Positions 8,365 to 17,590 are shown, counted from the first letter of the stretch. The stretch: 39,454 nt of DNA from Terripilifer ovatus (GCA_029222685.1 JARHVB010000079.1:1-39454); one strand, 5' to 3'. Translations and numbers: made by a program. The notes: a model not told the origin generated them from the sequence alone.

Positions 8365-8425
8365 TGGCTCCGCACAGACGAGAACAACTGAATTGCCAGT
8401 TAACGACGTCGGCTAGCGGCATTCT

Positions 8426-8439
8426 TTGATGGGGATTAA
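8426..8439 (-). promoter_or_regulatory. FNR/FixK-like site (minus strand TTAATCCCCATCAA)
   Basis: TTAAT-CCCC-ATCAA on the minus strand, centred about 68 bases upstream of the cfa ATG, with the ATCAA half facing the gene. It lies in non-coding sequence. Confidence 0.6.
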
Positions 8440-8564
8440 ATACCCGCACCCGATTGGGACGATTGCCGCCGGCTTAATGTGGTGCCGCAGCCCAAGACAG
8501 GCTCGAAGAGAAGCCGCCAGCTAGGCCCGGGGCGCTCGCGGACGACCTCGGCGAGGCGGTCGCT

Positions 8565-8757
8565 TCAACCGATGCGAATTTTGCTGTCGGACAAGAATGC
8601 ATATGGCGGCAGGTAAAGATTAGCCGGCGCCGGTCCCCCGACGTACGTGGCCGGACGTATCGTAAACCGAGCCGTAGCATGAACCAGCCGTCGTATTGGC
8701 CCCGATGACCGAGAGGATACAGCCGAGGTGGGTGCAAATGCCGATCACGCCGCTCAA
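8565..8757 (-). pseudogene. Rieske iron-sulfur protein (cytochrome bc1) fragment
   Basis: The minus strand reads GVIGICTHLGCILSVIG, the first Rieske cluster-binding motif (C-T-H-L-G-C), followed by GSVYDTSGHVRRG. Where the second motif CPCHGS should stand, only SCYGS remains, so a Cys and His ligand are lost. A frameshift then gives PAPANLYLPPYAFLSDSKI and TGA at 8565-8567. This is the C-terminus of the ubiquinol-cytochrome c reductase Rieske subunit. It abuts the CusF fragment on the other strand. Confidence 0.85.
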
Positions 8758-8764
8758 TAGATTC

Positions 8765-8920
8765 GCCATCCCAAATCTCGACATTGGCGAGATGACCATG
8801 GTCTTCAAGGCTGGCGACCCTGCCATGCTTAAGACCGTCAAGGCCGGTGACAAAGTTCGGTTCACCGCCGACCGCGTCAATGGACAGTTGACGGTGACGA
8901 AAATCGAAAAAACAAAATGA
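8765..8920 (+). pseudogene. CusF-like copper-binding protein, second fragment
   Basis: About 50 codons read IPNLDIGEMTMVFKAGD, then VKAGDKVRFTADRVNG and a Lys-rich end, TGA at 8918-8920. The MTMVF core holds the methionines that bind copper(I) in CusF. The signal peptide and first strand are missing because the Rieske fragment begins just upstream on the other strand. A longer open frame from 8696 exists, but its first 23 residues are antisense to the Rieske remnant. This copy is better preserved than that at 709-834. Confidence 0.7.
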
Positions 8921-8959
8921 CACCGGAGGCAACCGCCTTTCTGCGAGTCTCGCCACACG

Positions 8960-9552
8960 CCAACCTCATCGGTTGGCGTGTGGCGTGGGTTGATGTCAGC
9001 GAGATCGAGACCCTCGCTCCCGGTCTCTACGAGACGAAGATCGACAATCCGATCGGCAATCCCGACTGCCACAAGCCGGAATACTCGGTCCGCTTCGAAG
9101 AGCGGCACGTCGAAGATCTGCGGTTCGAGACGCCGCGGGCGGCATTCGAGCAGGTTCGCAATTTGTCGGAGGTAAACGAGCAATTTTACAATACGATGAT
9201 CAGCCCGTTCGTGCGCATGGCTCCTCCAATCCCTGGACGGCGGCCGCGCTCGAGTGGTTGCACCCTATGCGCACGAGCCGCTACCTGCTTTCGGAATCCT
9301 TCAGTCCGTGGATGCACGGCGTCGCCGCGCTCGCGCGTCTGATTGAGCCACGCCGCCAGCCACTGCCGGAGGGCGATGCCGATCTTTGTCGCGAACGGGA
9401 AGCGATCGAGCGGGCCTCCGAATCGATCGAAGACGGGCGCAAGCAGCGCGACGCGGCGGAGGAGCAGATATTCCGAATGCTTTTACGATGGTCCCACGTC
9501 CGCAGGGCCGGAAGCGCTACCAGCCGCCGAGGTGCATCGTAATGGTCGGTGA
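8960..9552 (+). pseudogene. DUF3141 protein C-terminal remnant
   Basis: Frame 1 from about 8960 reads ETLAPGLYETKIDNP, then EYSVRFEERHVEDLRFETP and SEVNEQFYNTMISPFVR. A shift near 9225 leads to ALEWLHPMRTSRYLLSESF and an acidic helical segment up to about 9480, followed by another shift. The order (LAPGLYE, YEVRFEER, SEIN-LY, LHP-R-Q-Y--S) matches the C-terminal half of DUF3141 proteins, large proteins with an alpha/beta-hydrolase-like N-terminal part often near PHB or phosphate genes. At least two frameshifts and a missing N-terminal half make it a pseudogene. Confidence 0.65.
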
Positions 9553-9642
9553 CAAGGCGCTTTCAGCGTCAGAGCCCTTGCCGCAAGACAATCGATTTCC
9601 AGGCATCAGGCATCATGTGGACATGATGTCGTTCGCGTTGCG

Positions 9643-10941
9643 TCAACTGCTCGAACCCATCACGGCTGGCGGTCCCGGCCACTCGAAATGCGGCAACATC
9701 GCGAAAGCCGCGTAGCCTAGCGCTACGGCCACGGCCGTGGCCCCGGCCAGCGGCAGCCAGAAGCGAACCGGTCCGGCGACGGCGGCGACCGACAACCGGC
9801 CTAGGGCGTTCGTCGTAAGCGCGATAAGCACTGCATGCCCGACTGCCTCTACGGTCGCCGGTTGCCCGAGGAGCCGCAGCGCGCTGAGCACCGCCACATC
9901 GACATCGAACGTACCCGTTATGGCGGAAGTCGCCACCATCCCGCTGCTGCTTCCTACCGAGAACGCGGCGCTCACCGTGGAGACGACTGCGAAAAGCACC
10001 GCGAACAGGGCCAGCGGACCCAGTTCGAAGGGGTTACGCGGCAGTTGCGTGCCTTCGCCCGAGATGGCATGGCGCGACAGGAAGAGAATGCCACAGAGCG
10101 TAAAGCCTCCGATCGCCGCCAGAATGGCCAGGCCTGCAACGCCCAGTACGGACGGCGCGACGATTGCGACAATTGCGGTGACCCGAATCGTGGATACGGT
10201 CGCAGCTAGAGTAGCCGCCCCCGCCAGAGGCCATGGATTTGCGCCGGTCTTAGCGCTGCGCGCCAGCGCCACCGTCACTGCGGTGGACGAGATGACCGCT
10301 CCCGCGAGACCGCTGACCAAGGCACCCCGAGTCGTGCCAAACGCCCGAACGGCAATATAGCCAAGAAAGGAAATGGCTGCCGTCAACACGGTGAAGAGCC
10401 AGACCTGCTGAGGATTGAAACCGCCCCAGGGATCGATCGCGCGGCTGGGCAGTAGCGGGAGGATGATTGCCGTCATTACGGCAAGCACCAGTGCAGAACG
10501 AAGCTCGATCCAGGAAATCCGCCTAAGAAGTCCGTGCAGAAGATCGCGACTGGCGAGAACGGCAGCGAGCGCAGTCCCGGCGGCGGCGGCGGCGCGATGG
10601 TCCCCGACTACGGAGAGGGCGCCCAGCGCGAACACACTGAGCGCGGCGACGACGCCGGTTACGCTGTAGTTCTGATCATGCACGGATTCACGCGCCTTGT
10701 ACCACGCGAATACGGCGGTAAAGCCAAGGAAGCCTGCGATAAGCACCGAGGGCGCGTTCAGGCTAACGGCAAGCGCCGCGACGATACCACCGAGCAATCC
10801 TGCGATGCCGTACGTTCGGATGCCAGCGGTGCGGCCACCGTCCGGGGTTTCCCTCTCGCGCCAGCCGCGCTCGAGCCCAACGAGCAATCCAATCGCCAGA
10901 GCCAAGCCAAGCTGAGGGATCAGCGAATCCACGTCGTGCAC
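9643..10941 (-). CDS. MgtC/SapB and DUF4010 domain membrane protein
   Basis: 432 residues with about 12 predicted membrane helices. The N-terminus (LGLALAIGLLVGLERGWRE, then GIRTYGIAGLLGG) is the MgtC/SapB domain with its conserved glutamate-arginine pair. The rest (ALVLAVMTAIILPLLP, then GLAGAVISSTAVTVALARS) is DUF4010. Proteins of this fusion are inner-membrane proteins of unknown transport activity; the MgtC domain is linked to magnesium limitation and acid stress. It is a single gene, followed by the DUF3141 remnant on the opposite strand. Confidence 0.88.
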   Translation of the reverse strand: MHDVDSLIPQLGLALAIGLLVGLERGWRERETPDGGRTAGIRTYGIAGLLGGIVAALAVSLNAPSVLIAGFLGFTAVFAWYKARESVHDQNYSVTGVVAALSVFALGALSVVGDHRAAAAAGTALAAVLASRDLLHGLLRRISWIELRSALVLAVMTAIILPLLPSRAIDPWGGFNPQQVWLFTVLTAAISFLGYIAVRAFGTTRGALVSGLAGAVISSTAVTVALARSAKTGANPWPLAGAATLAATVSTIRVTAIVAIVAPSVLGVAGLAILAAIGGFTLCGILFLSRHAISGEGTQLPRNPFELGPLALFAVLFAVVSTVSAAFSVGSSSGMVATSAITGTFDVDVAVLSALRLLGQPATVEAVGHAVLIALTTNALGRLSVAAVAGPVRFWLPLAGATAVAVALGYAAFAMLPHFEWPGPPAVMGSSS

Positions 10942-11137
10942 CCTGTCAGAAAAGCCCAGGTTCGGTTGCGGCCCGCTGACGCGAGCGAGGCGGGCTCTCC
11001 GGCAGCATGACGGGCGTCGTATGCGCGCAAGGCCCTGTTCCCTTTCGCCGCGACAAGACTTGTACGCCCGGGGGGCGAGTTATCACCCGTCGGCATGAGC
11101 CCAACGCTCATGAAGCATGGAATGGCGACCGAGTTTC

Positions 11138-11240
11138 TCATGTGCGCCTGATCATTCTGCGCAGCATATCGTTGCGCCGATAGCAATGACGCCAAAGCGC
11201 CGCCGCGACGTGGGCGAGAACGATGCGATTGAACCCGCCC
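11138..11240 (-). pseudogene. Cytochrome b561 C-terminal fragment
   Basis: About 33 codons on the minus strand read FNRIVLAHVAAALWRH, then RRNDMLRRM, ending at TGA 11138-11140. HVAAALWHH-RRD-LRRM is the typical C-terminal helix and tail of cytochrome b561 (YodB/CybB type), including one haem-ligand histidine. The rest of the gene is absent; the phosphorylase gene begins its end 11 bases away. The remaining sequence between 10942 and 11137 shows no recognisable gene. Confidence 0.55.
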
Positions 11241-11250
11241 AACGATTGCC

Positions 11251-12783
11251 TCATGGTTCGACCTTGACGATATCGCCAGACCGGGCAGCATATTCGAGAG
11301 CATAGGCGAGTTCGCCGCGGGTCTCGGCATGGACATGAAGCATTGGCTGGCCTTTGTCGATCTCCTGGCCGAGCCGCACGTCGATGCGAATACCGGCAGC
11401 CTTGGCCTCGGGCGCTCCGGCGAGTTTGGCGAGCCGGGCGAGCTTTCGGTTGTCGATATAGACGATACGTCCTGCGTGCGGCGCCACAAGCGGGTGGACG
11501 TTGGGCGCGGTCGGGGGTGTACGCATTCCGCCCTGCGCCTCGCAGATGGCCTCGAACTTCTTCCAGGCCAGACCCTCGGCTAGCGTTTCGAGAGCCAGCC
11601 GAGTCCCTTCACCTATTCGGGCTTTCCCGCCGATTTCGAGCGCTGCGCCCGCAAGCGTCGCGGCGCGCCTCCTGAGGTCGTCCGGCGCACCATTGGCATT
11701 TTGAAGAACAGCCAGGACGTCGAAAGCCTCGAGGGCCGGCCCGATGCCCCGGCCGACCGGCTGCGAGCCATCGGTCTGGAGACATGTCGCGGTCAGGCCG
11801 AAGCGCGCCGCGACCGCGCCGATGCGCTCGGCAAGGTGACCGGCGACCTCCTCGCTGCGGACTTTTGCGGTCGCGCCAACGGGGATGTCGATCACCACAT
11901 GGGTCGCGCCAGCAGAAATTTTCTTCGATAGCACGGACGCAATGAGCTGGCCTTCCGTATCGACGTCGAGCTCGCGCTCGACGCGCAAGAAGATGTCGTC
12001 GGCGGGACTGAGATGCACAGCGCCACCCCAGGCGATGCAGCCACCTTCGGCCTCCACCACACGCCTGAGCGTCGCAATGTCGAGGTCGACCGGAGCAAGT
12101 GTCTCCATCGTGTCGGCCGTGCCTGCCGGTGATGTTATCGCGCGCGAAGAGGTTTTGGGTATGATAAGGCCATGCGACGCAACGATGGCGACAACAATCG
12201 GCGTTGTGCGATTGCCCGGCAGGCCGCCGATGCAGTGCTTGTCGACGACGACCGGGGCATCCCAGCGCATGCGATCACCGACCTCGACCATCGCACCGGT
12301 CAGGTCGGCGGTCTCCTCCTCGTCCAGAGGCAAGGCGGCGCTTGCCGTCAGGAAAGCGGCAAGATGCACGTCGGTGTATCGGCCGGCGACGACGTCCTTG
12401 ACGATCGCAGCGAAAGCGGATGCGTCGAGACGGTTGCCGTAGATACGTCGGCGGACGCTTGCCAGCGATTCGATTGTGGGGGCATGCGTGACTTTGACGG
12501 CCTCGCCGTCTGCAACGCCGAGGATCGTCCAGGCAGTTTCAGAAAGTGCGACCTCGTCGAGCGCGATCAATTCGCCGCCCTCTATCTGAAAGAGGGTTGC
12601 TTGCACCTCCCGATTGCCCGTCGAAACGAGAACCTGCGAGCGCGCGGCAAGACCCTCTGAACGACAGACATGGCAGTCTGTGCGCATGATGACCACCGCC
12701 TGATGCTGGGTGTGGAGGCCAAGACGCTTGGCGCGGAGCGTCGGTTGTGCGTCTGCGTCGGTAGGCTCCTGGACTGGGATCAT
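11251..12783 (-). CDS. Thymidine phosphorylase family protein (type 2, AMP phosphorylase-like)
   Basis: 510 residues. The signature of thymidine/pyrimidine phosphorylases is clear: VVDKHCIGGLPGNRTTPIV, then TSSRAITSPAGTADTMETL. An N-terminal domain of about 90 residues precedes it, as in archaeal AMP phosphorylase and the bacterial type-2 subfamily. The reaction is phosphorolysis of a nucleoside or nucleoside monophosphate to free base and (deoxy)ribose 1-phosphate or ribose 1,5-bisphosphate; which one cannot be told here. The ATG at 12783 overlaps the stop of the nuclease gene (ATGA), so it is the last gene of the four-gene operon starting at prs. Confidence 0.9.
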   Translation of the reverse strand: MIPVQEPTDADAQPTLRAKRLGLHTQHQAVVIMRTDCHVCRSEGLAARSQVLVSTGNREVQATLFQIEGGELIALDEVALSETAWTILGVADGEAVKVTHAPTIESLASVRRRIYGNRLDASAFAAIVKDVVAGRYTDVHLAAFLTASAALPLDEEETADLTGAMVEVGDRMRWDAPVVVDKHCIGGLPGNRTTPIVVAIVASHGLIIPKTSSRAITSPAGTADTMETLAPVDLDIATLRRVVEAEGGCIAWGGAVHLSPADDIFLRVERELDVDTEGQLIASVLSKKISAGATHVVIDIPVGATAKVRSEEVAGHLAERIGAVAARFGLTATCLQTDGSQPVGRGIGPALEAFDVLAVLQNANGAPDDLRRRAATLAGAALEIGGKARIGEGTRLALETLAEGLAWKKFEAICEAQGGMRTPPTAPNVHPLVAPHAGRIVYIDNRKLARLAKLAGAPEAKAAGIRIDVRLGQEIDKGQPMLHVHAETRGELAYALEYAARSGDIVKVEP

Positions 12784-14138
12784 AGATCGAACGCCTGATC
12801 CTGACGGGGAACGGTCGCGTTCCATCCGAGATCCTTGTCGATGCGAACGCGCAGCGCTTCAGCCGCTTCGGGCTCGCCGTGCACGATGAAGATACGCGAG
12901 GGTCCGTGACGGAAGCCCGAGAGCCAGCGCATCAGCTCGTTGGCATCGGCATGAGCCGAGAGCATCGCCAGATCGTCGACCTCCGCGCGAACGGGAATCC
13001 ATTCGCCATGGATTTTGATCTCCCGAGCACCCTGTAACATCGCTCGCCCTCGCGTCCCGGCGGCTTGGAAACCGGAGAACAGGACCGTGTTTTTCTGATC
13101 AGGCGCGAATACCTTCAGATGATGGAGCACGCGGCCGCCGGTCGCCATCCCGCTCGCCGAGATCACCACCTTGGGATAGCGGCTGGCGGTGATCGCCTTG
13201 GAACCTTCGACGTCTCTCGTGTAAGTCGCGATTCCGCAGATCGCGCCGCAGACTTCCGGTGTGAGGCGATGATCAGCACGGTGCGCATGAAGCAAGTCGG
13301 TCGCGTCGATCGCCATGGGGCTGTCGAGATAGATCGGAATGTTCGACAGCCTCCCAGCGGTCTTAAGCTTCCATAGATGATAGAGCAGCGACTGTGCGCG
13401 GCCGACGGCGAAGGCTGGGATCACGACAGTGCCGCCGCGCTGGACCGTCCGCTCGATGACGGCGCCGAGAAGCTCTGTGGTGTCGCCCGGCTCATGGACA
13501 CGGTTGCCGTAGGTGGATTCGACGACAATGTAGTCGGCTTCTAGGATCGGCTCGGGATCGAGCATCACCGGATCGCCATAGCGTCCGAGATCGCCGGAGA
13601 AGGCAACGCGGCGGCCAGCCCATTCGATGTCGGCGGTTGCGGCACCCAAGATGTGCCCGGCATGACGGAATGTCAGTACCGCGCCACCCGGAAGCTGAAC
13701 AGATTCTCCGAAGGGGACCGGCGAGAAGAACTCAACCGTACGTTCCGCGTCGTGAATGCCGTAGAGCGGCAAGGCGGGCTTGTGCTTCGAGAATCCCTTG
13801 CGGTTGGCGTAGTCCGCATCCTTCTCCTGAAGATAACCGCTGTCTTTAAGGATCATCTCGGCCACATCGCGCGTGGCGTCGGTTGCGAAGATGCGGCCTC
13901 GAAAACCGTCGCGCACAAGCTTGGGCAGATAGCCGGAATGGTCGAGATGGGCGTGGGTCAGGACGACAGCGTCAATGCTGGAAGGCTTAATCGGCAATGG
14001 CGCCCAGTTCAGCTCGCGCAAATTCTTCAGGCCTTGGAAAAGGCCGCAGTCGATCAGAATGCGCTTTCCGCCGTGAGAGAGAAGATGTTTCGAGCCGGTG
14101 ACGGTTCCTGCACCGCCGAGTGAGGTTAGTGTGAGCAT
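12780..14138 (-). CDS. MBL-fold beta-CASP RNA exonuclease family protein
   Basis: 452 residues. Metal ligands of the metallo-beta-lactamase fold are at THAHLDHSGYL (residues 61-71) and HAGHILGAA, with SGDLGRYGDP following. The beta-CASP part holds ESTYGNR, YLDSPMAIDAT and SASGMATGGR, and the C-terminal motif SAHADANEL. This is the CPSF73/YSH1-like family (COG1236) of RNA endo/exonucleases. The start is eight bases after the phosphoketolase stop, and its end overlaps the phosphorylase start, so it belongs to the operon. The pairing with a nucleotide phosphorylase suggests RNA breakdown for reuse; this is inference. Confidence 0.92.
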   Translation of the reverse strand: MLTLTSLGGAGTVTGSKHLLSHGGKRILIDCGLFQGLKNLRELNWAPLPIKPSSIDAVVLTHAHLDHSGYLPKLVRDGFRGRIFATDATRDVAEMILKDSGYLQEKDADYANRKGFSKHKPALPLYGIHDAERTVEFFSPVPFGESVQLPGGAVLTFRHAGHILGAATADIEWAGRRVAFSGDLGRYGDPVMLDPEPILEADYIVVESTYGNRVHEPGDTTELLGAVIERTVQRGGTVVIPAFAVGRAQSLLYHLWKLKTAGRLSNIPIYLDSPMAIDATDLLHAHRADHRLTPEVCGAICGIATYTRDVEGSKAITASRYPKVVISASGMATGGRVLHHLKVFAPDQKNTVLFSGFQAAGTRGRAMLQGAREIKIHGEWIPVRAEVDDLAMLSAHADANELMRWLSGFRHGPSRIFIVHGEPEAAEALRVRIDKDLGWNATVPRQDQAFDL

Positions 14139-14146
14139 GATGGCCT

Positions 14147-16516
14147 TCAGATCGAGGGTTGGAAAAGGTCGGCCGGGTCGCCCCGTCCGTCGATGGCGTC
14201 GCGTTCGGCGGGCGTGAGCAATTCGTCGCGTGGCCAGCCGGCAAACGGGGCCGCAGCATCGATCAGGTGTGCCCAGGAGCAGCGATTGGCGAACAGCATG
14301 CCGGCAACGTCGAGCGTGCCACCGCGGCTAATGTAGCCGTGTGCGATCGTCCGTTTCGGGCCGCCGTCCAGCCGGCGCAACAGGCCGAGTATCGGCTCGG
14401 GCCGTGTATGGGTGACGATCACGCGGGGAAGCTGCGGGGGAAACAACGCGGCAAGATCCTTGTCGCTCGCGGTGAAGGCGGCCTCAATCGAGTCGCGCGG
14501 CGCACGGAAGCGACCCGGCTCCGCCATTGCCGTCACGAGGGCTTTGAGGCCGCGAGCCGAGAGGCGTCGCGACGCCTTGAGCGCCTCCTCAAGCTGATAT
14601 GCTCCGATCGCCACCAGTTGCAGGTCGGCTTCGCCGGGATTGCCGTCGATATGTGCCGCGCCCAAGGTCACGAACCGGCCTGCCGCCACGCCATCGAACC
14701 GGTGCGGCATGTCGCGCTTCGACACGATGAGGCAGGCTACCTGGCCACGCCCCTCGTAGACCGAACGAAGCGCCGCCATGGCGCTGTTGGCATCGACAGG
14801 AAACATAACACGGGCGGTGTCCGACATTTCGCCGAGCAATGCCTCACCGATCGTCGGATCCTGGTGCGACTGCTCGTTCTTGGAGTTCTCCCAAGTATGG
14901 GAGGTTACAACAAGGGGGACCGAAATCCAGCCGGGTTTCTGACCGAGCTCGCGTTGCCGCCGGGCGAAGACGATCTCCTGGCGCAGACCTCCGAGCATCT
15001 TCATGGCGAAGGCTTCGTAGCTGACAATCAGGTTGATCCCGCCCTTGTTGGCAAGCGCCGCGCCCGCCACTGCTTCCTCGTTCAGCGCGGTGATGACCGC
15101 CCCGTTCACCGCCTCCGCCACGCCGGGCTCCGAGATGTTGACGCGGTGCCGCAGGCGATCGAGCGCGGCGCCCATGTGGTTGGAACGCAGTTCGTCGGGA
15201 TTGCCGACCCGCGGCCGCAAGCCCGGATTGGCGTCGACGACGCGCATAAACCAGCGGTCAAGCGCATGCATGGCGCAATCCGGAGGATCGCCCGCGCTGT
15301 TCCATTCGGGTTCGGGGAACTGGGGTGACGACGGGCGCCGCAGTGCGAGCGGATGTCTGCTTTCGGGCGGTCGATTTTGCTGGTCGTAGATGGCAAGCGC
15401 GCCGACCGCGCTGTTGATCTCTTCGGGTGACACGAAGAGCGCGGTACAAGCCTCGTTGAAGGCGCGTCGCGCCGCTTCGTCCCGGGACGGATTGCCATCG
15501 ATCGGAAGGTTGTGCGCGGCATTGGTGCCAGCGCCGGGAAAGCCGAACCCCTTGACGGTCTCGGCGATCACGTAGGGGATGGGCGCGGGATAGGTGTGGT
15601 TGGCATCGGCGGCAAACCGCTCGAGACGTTCTTCCGCAGTCAGGATCGCCCAGGCAAAAGCGGCCGGGTCACGGCCATCGATGGCGAACGGATCGAAGCC
15701 GTTATGGCGAAGATGGGTCGCGAGCCAGTCGCTACCGCCCTGCTGGGCGATCTGCGCGCGCTCCTCGATGCGGCGTCCGTTGAGGATCATGATGGGGATC
15801 GCAAGGCCGGAATCCTCGGCGCGCCACCAGCGGGGCGTCCAGTCGGAGCCGCGCTGCTCCTCGAAAGCACCGTCGCTCAGGAAGGCGATGAGGCTTTCCC
15901 CCGGAAGCGGCATGTGGACATATTGCACCTCCGCGAAACCGAGATAGCCTCCCTCGGAGATCGCGCCGGCGGTGTTGGGGCCTGCATGGCTTCCGAGCGG
16001 TACCGCGGGGCCACCCTCCGCATCGATCGCATAGGAATAGAAGTCTGCGGCGAGCTGAGAGAGACCCTTCTCGCTCCGGTCGTAGCGGCCTTTTTGCGTC
16101 GGTGAGACGTCGCCGGTTAGCGCGTTGACAGCTTCGATCGCGGCGACGCAATGGCCTTGCCCCATCAACCAAGAGCGGGTCTTTGCGGTGATTGTGTTGG
16201 CGCTGAGATATCCGACGAAAGCAGGAACCATATTGAGCGAGCCGCCAGTATGGCCTTCGGGCGTTGGCTTGAAGGCGTCGGCTGGCAGCGGCGTGCCAGA
16301 CAGATCGACCCGGCGGGCATAGGTCATGTGCACGACGATCCACATCGCCGCACAGGTTAGACGGTCGGCAGCGGCGAGCAGCCGGTAGAGTGTGTCGGGC
16401 ACTATGTGTCCCGAGGCTGCCAGTGTGGCAATACGCTCGACCGTCTCGGCGCTGTGCTTAATGGGTCCGTAGCCCTTCTGCCAGATCGCGAATGCGTCCG
16501 ATCTCGTTGCACTCAT
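14147..16516 (-). CDS. Phosphoketolase family protein (XFP-like)
   Basis: 789 residues, the usual phosphoketolase length. Thiamine diphosphate-binding features are EGHTGGSLNMVP (residues 87-98), SEGGYLGF (187-194) and, in place of GDGEAETG, SDGAFEE (214-220) followed by W and ILNGRRI (244-250). Later blocks include ENSKNEQSHQDPT, also phosphoketolase-like. True phosphoketolases cleave xylulose 5-phosphate or fructose 6-phosphate with phosphate to acetyl phosphate. This divergent subgroup is often labelled xylulose 5-phosphate 3-epimerase in databases, so activity is not certain. Its ATG at 16516 overlaps the prs stop (ATGA). Confidence 0.85.
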   Translation of the reverse strand: MSATRSDAFAIWQKGYGPIKHSAETVERIATLAASGHIVPDTLYRLLAAADRLTCAAMWIVVHMTYARRVDLSGTPLPADAFKPTPEGHTGGSLNMVPAFVGYLSANTITAKTRSWLMGQGHCVAAIEAVNALTGDVSPTQKGRYDRSEKGLSQLAADFYSYAIDAEGGPAVPLGSHAGPNTAGAISEGGYLGFAEVQYVHMPLPGESLIAFLSDGAFEEQRGSDWTPRWWRAEDSGLAIPIMILNGRRIEERAQIAQQGGSDWLATHLRHNGFDPFAIDGRDPAAFAWAILTAEERLERFAADANHTYPAPIPYVIAETVKGFGFPGAGTNAAHNLPIDGNPSRDEAARRAFNEACTALFVSPEEINSAVGALAIYDQQNRPPESRHPLALRRPSSPQFPEPEWNSAGDPPDCAMHALDRWFMRVVDANPGLRPRVGNPDELRSNHMGAALDRLRHRVNISEPGVAEAVNGAVITALNEEAVAGAALANKGGINLIVSYEAFAMKMLGGLRQEIVFARRQRELGQKPGWISVPLVVTSHTWENSKNEQSHQDPTIGEALLGEMSDTARVMFPVDANSAMAALRSVYEGRGQVACLIVSKRDMPHRFDGVAAGRFVTLGAAHIDGNPGEADLQLVAIGAYQLEEALKASRRLSARGLKALVTAMAEPGRFRAPRDSIEAAFTASDKDLAALFPPQLPRVIVTHTRPEPILGLLRRLDGGPKRTIAHGYISRGGTLDVAGMLFANRCSWAHLIDAAAPFAGWPRDELLTPAERDAIDGRGDPADLFQPSI

Positions 16517-17559
16517 GTTGCGCGCTCACCTTTTCCTTGTCGTGGGATCCGCGTCTGCTTTGAACCGACGCCGCTTGTCCAGGGCGGCGAATCGCTGGCT
16601 GGAAAGGAGTCGACGCCTGCGCGTTCGACTTCATCGAGCGGTTCGGGCGGCCGCCTGTGCCGGACAAGATACTCCGAAACCTTCTCGTCGGCCGAGATGG
16701 ACGTGACGATCAGCGGCGCGAGACGGATGGCATTGCTCACATGTTGGACGGAATCGCTCGAAACGATCCTTTCGGCGACGGCCAACAAGCGCGCATAGGA
16801 ATCCTCGGCGAAGACGCCATGGACGACGACGCAGACCGGACGCGAGAATCCTTGGAGGGGGAGCTTGCGGGCAGCTTCAATGAGCGTGTGGCCGGAAGAC
16901 GCGATGTCATCGACGAGGACTGGCCGGAGGCCGCTCCATTGCGAGAGATCGGGGAGTTCGACGTCGACGCTGCGGTCGCCGTGCCTGATCTTGCGTAGGA
17001 CGGCATGGGGCGCGCCTATGCGCGCTGCAATGGCCGAGACCCACTGCTCGCTTTCCTCGTCCGGGCCGATGACGAGAGGCTTCTCCACCTCCACCGCGAT
17101 CCAGTCGGCGAGAAGCGGCGCGGCATGAAGCGTCTCGGTTGGGATTGTGTAGAGCGCGGAAAGAGCGGGATAGCGATGAAGGTGCGGGTCGACCGTCACC
17201 AGTCGATCGAAGGTCGAGGACACGAGGCGGGCGAAGGTCTTTGACGTCACCGCTTCGCCGGTCAGAAAGCGGCGATCTTGCCTCATATAGGCGAGATAAG
17301 GCGCGACGAGCGAGACTTCGCGCGCGCCGAGCGACCGGGCCGCATCCACTGCGAAGGCGAGACGCAGGAACCCGTCGTCCGGTCGTGCCAGTGTGCAGAC
17401 AAGATCGACGCGTCGGTCCGCGACATCGGACAGAATCCGCACATAGGTTTCGCCGTCAGGAAAGCGGCGCGTCTCGATCTCACCAAGCTCCCATCCTCCG
17501 GTTTCTGCCAGATCACGGGCGAAGGTCTCGTTTCCGGGTAAGGGCAGAATCAGGCGCAT
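16513..17559 (-). CDS. prs: Ribose-phosphate pyrophosphokinase
   Basis: 348 residues from ATG 17559; a GTG two codons earlier is possible. It has RRFPDGETYVRI near the start, VTVDPHLHRYPAL (catalytic histidines) in the middle, and the PRPP loop VLVDDIASSGHTLIEAA. The enzyme makes PRPP from ribose 5-phosphate and ATP. DPHLHR instead of DLHA-Q places it in the divergent, archaeal-like branch. The last about 45 residues are an added tail with VDSFPASDSPPW, a short motif known from many proteobacterial proteins but not from PRPP synthetases. First intact gene of the operon; the CopB remnant ends about 30 bases upstream. Confidence 0.9.
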   Translation of the reverse strand: MRLILPLPGNETFARDLAETGGWELGEIETRRFPDGETYVRILSDVADRRVDLVCTLARPDDGFLRLAFAVDAARSLGAREVSLVAPYLAYMRQDRRFLTGEAVTSKTFARLVSSTFDRLVTVDPHLHRYPALSALYTIPTETLHAAPLLADWIAVEVEKPLVIGPDEESEQWVSAIAARIGAPHAVLRKIRHGDRSVDVELPDLSQWSGLRPVLVDDIASSGHTLIEAARKLPLQGFSRPVCVVVHGVFAEDSYARLLAVAERIVSSDSVQHVSNAIRLAPLIVTSISADEKVSEYLVRHRRPPEPLDEVERAGVDSFPASDSPPWTSGVGSKQTRIPRQGKGERAT

Positions 17560-17590
17560 GAACACCTGCTCGTTTGATCCGACGACGCCT

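Noticed and set aside
8620..9183. Open frame of 187 codons on the minus strand
   Set aside because: Only its last 40 residues are meaningful (Rieske fragment); the rest is antisense to the CusF and DUF3141 remnants.
9737..10360. 207-codon plus-strand frame, and similar frames over 10.4-11.0 kb
   Set aside because: Antisense to the MgtC/DUF4010 gene, with no family similarity; GC-rich shadow frames.
10920..11489. 189-codon minus-strand frame
   Set aside because: Overlaps the phosphorylase end in another frame, and no motif is visible.
14159..15328. 389-codon frame on the plus strand
   Set aside because: Shadow of the phosphoketolase gene; composition is Arg/His-rich with no domain.
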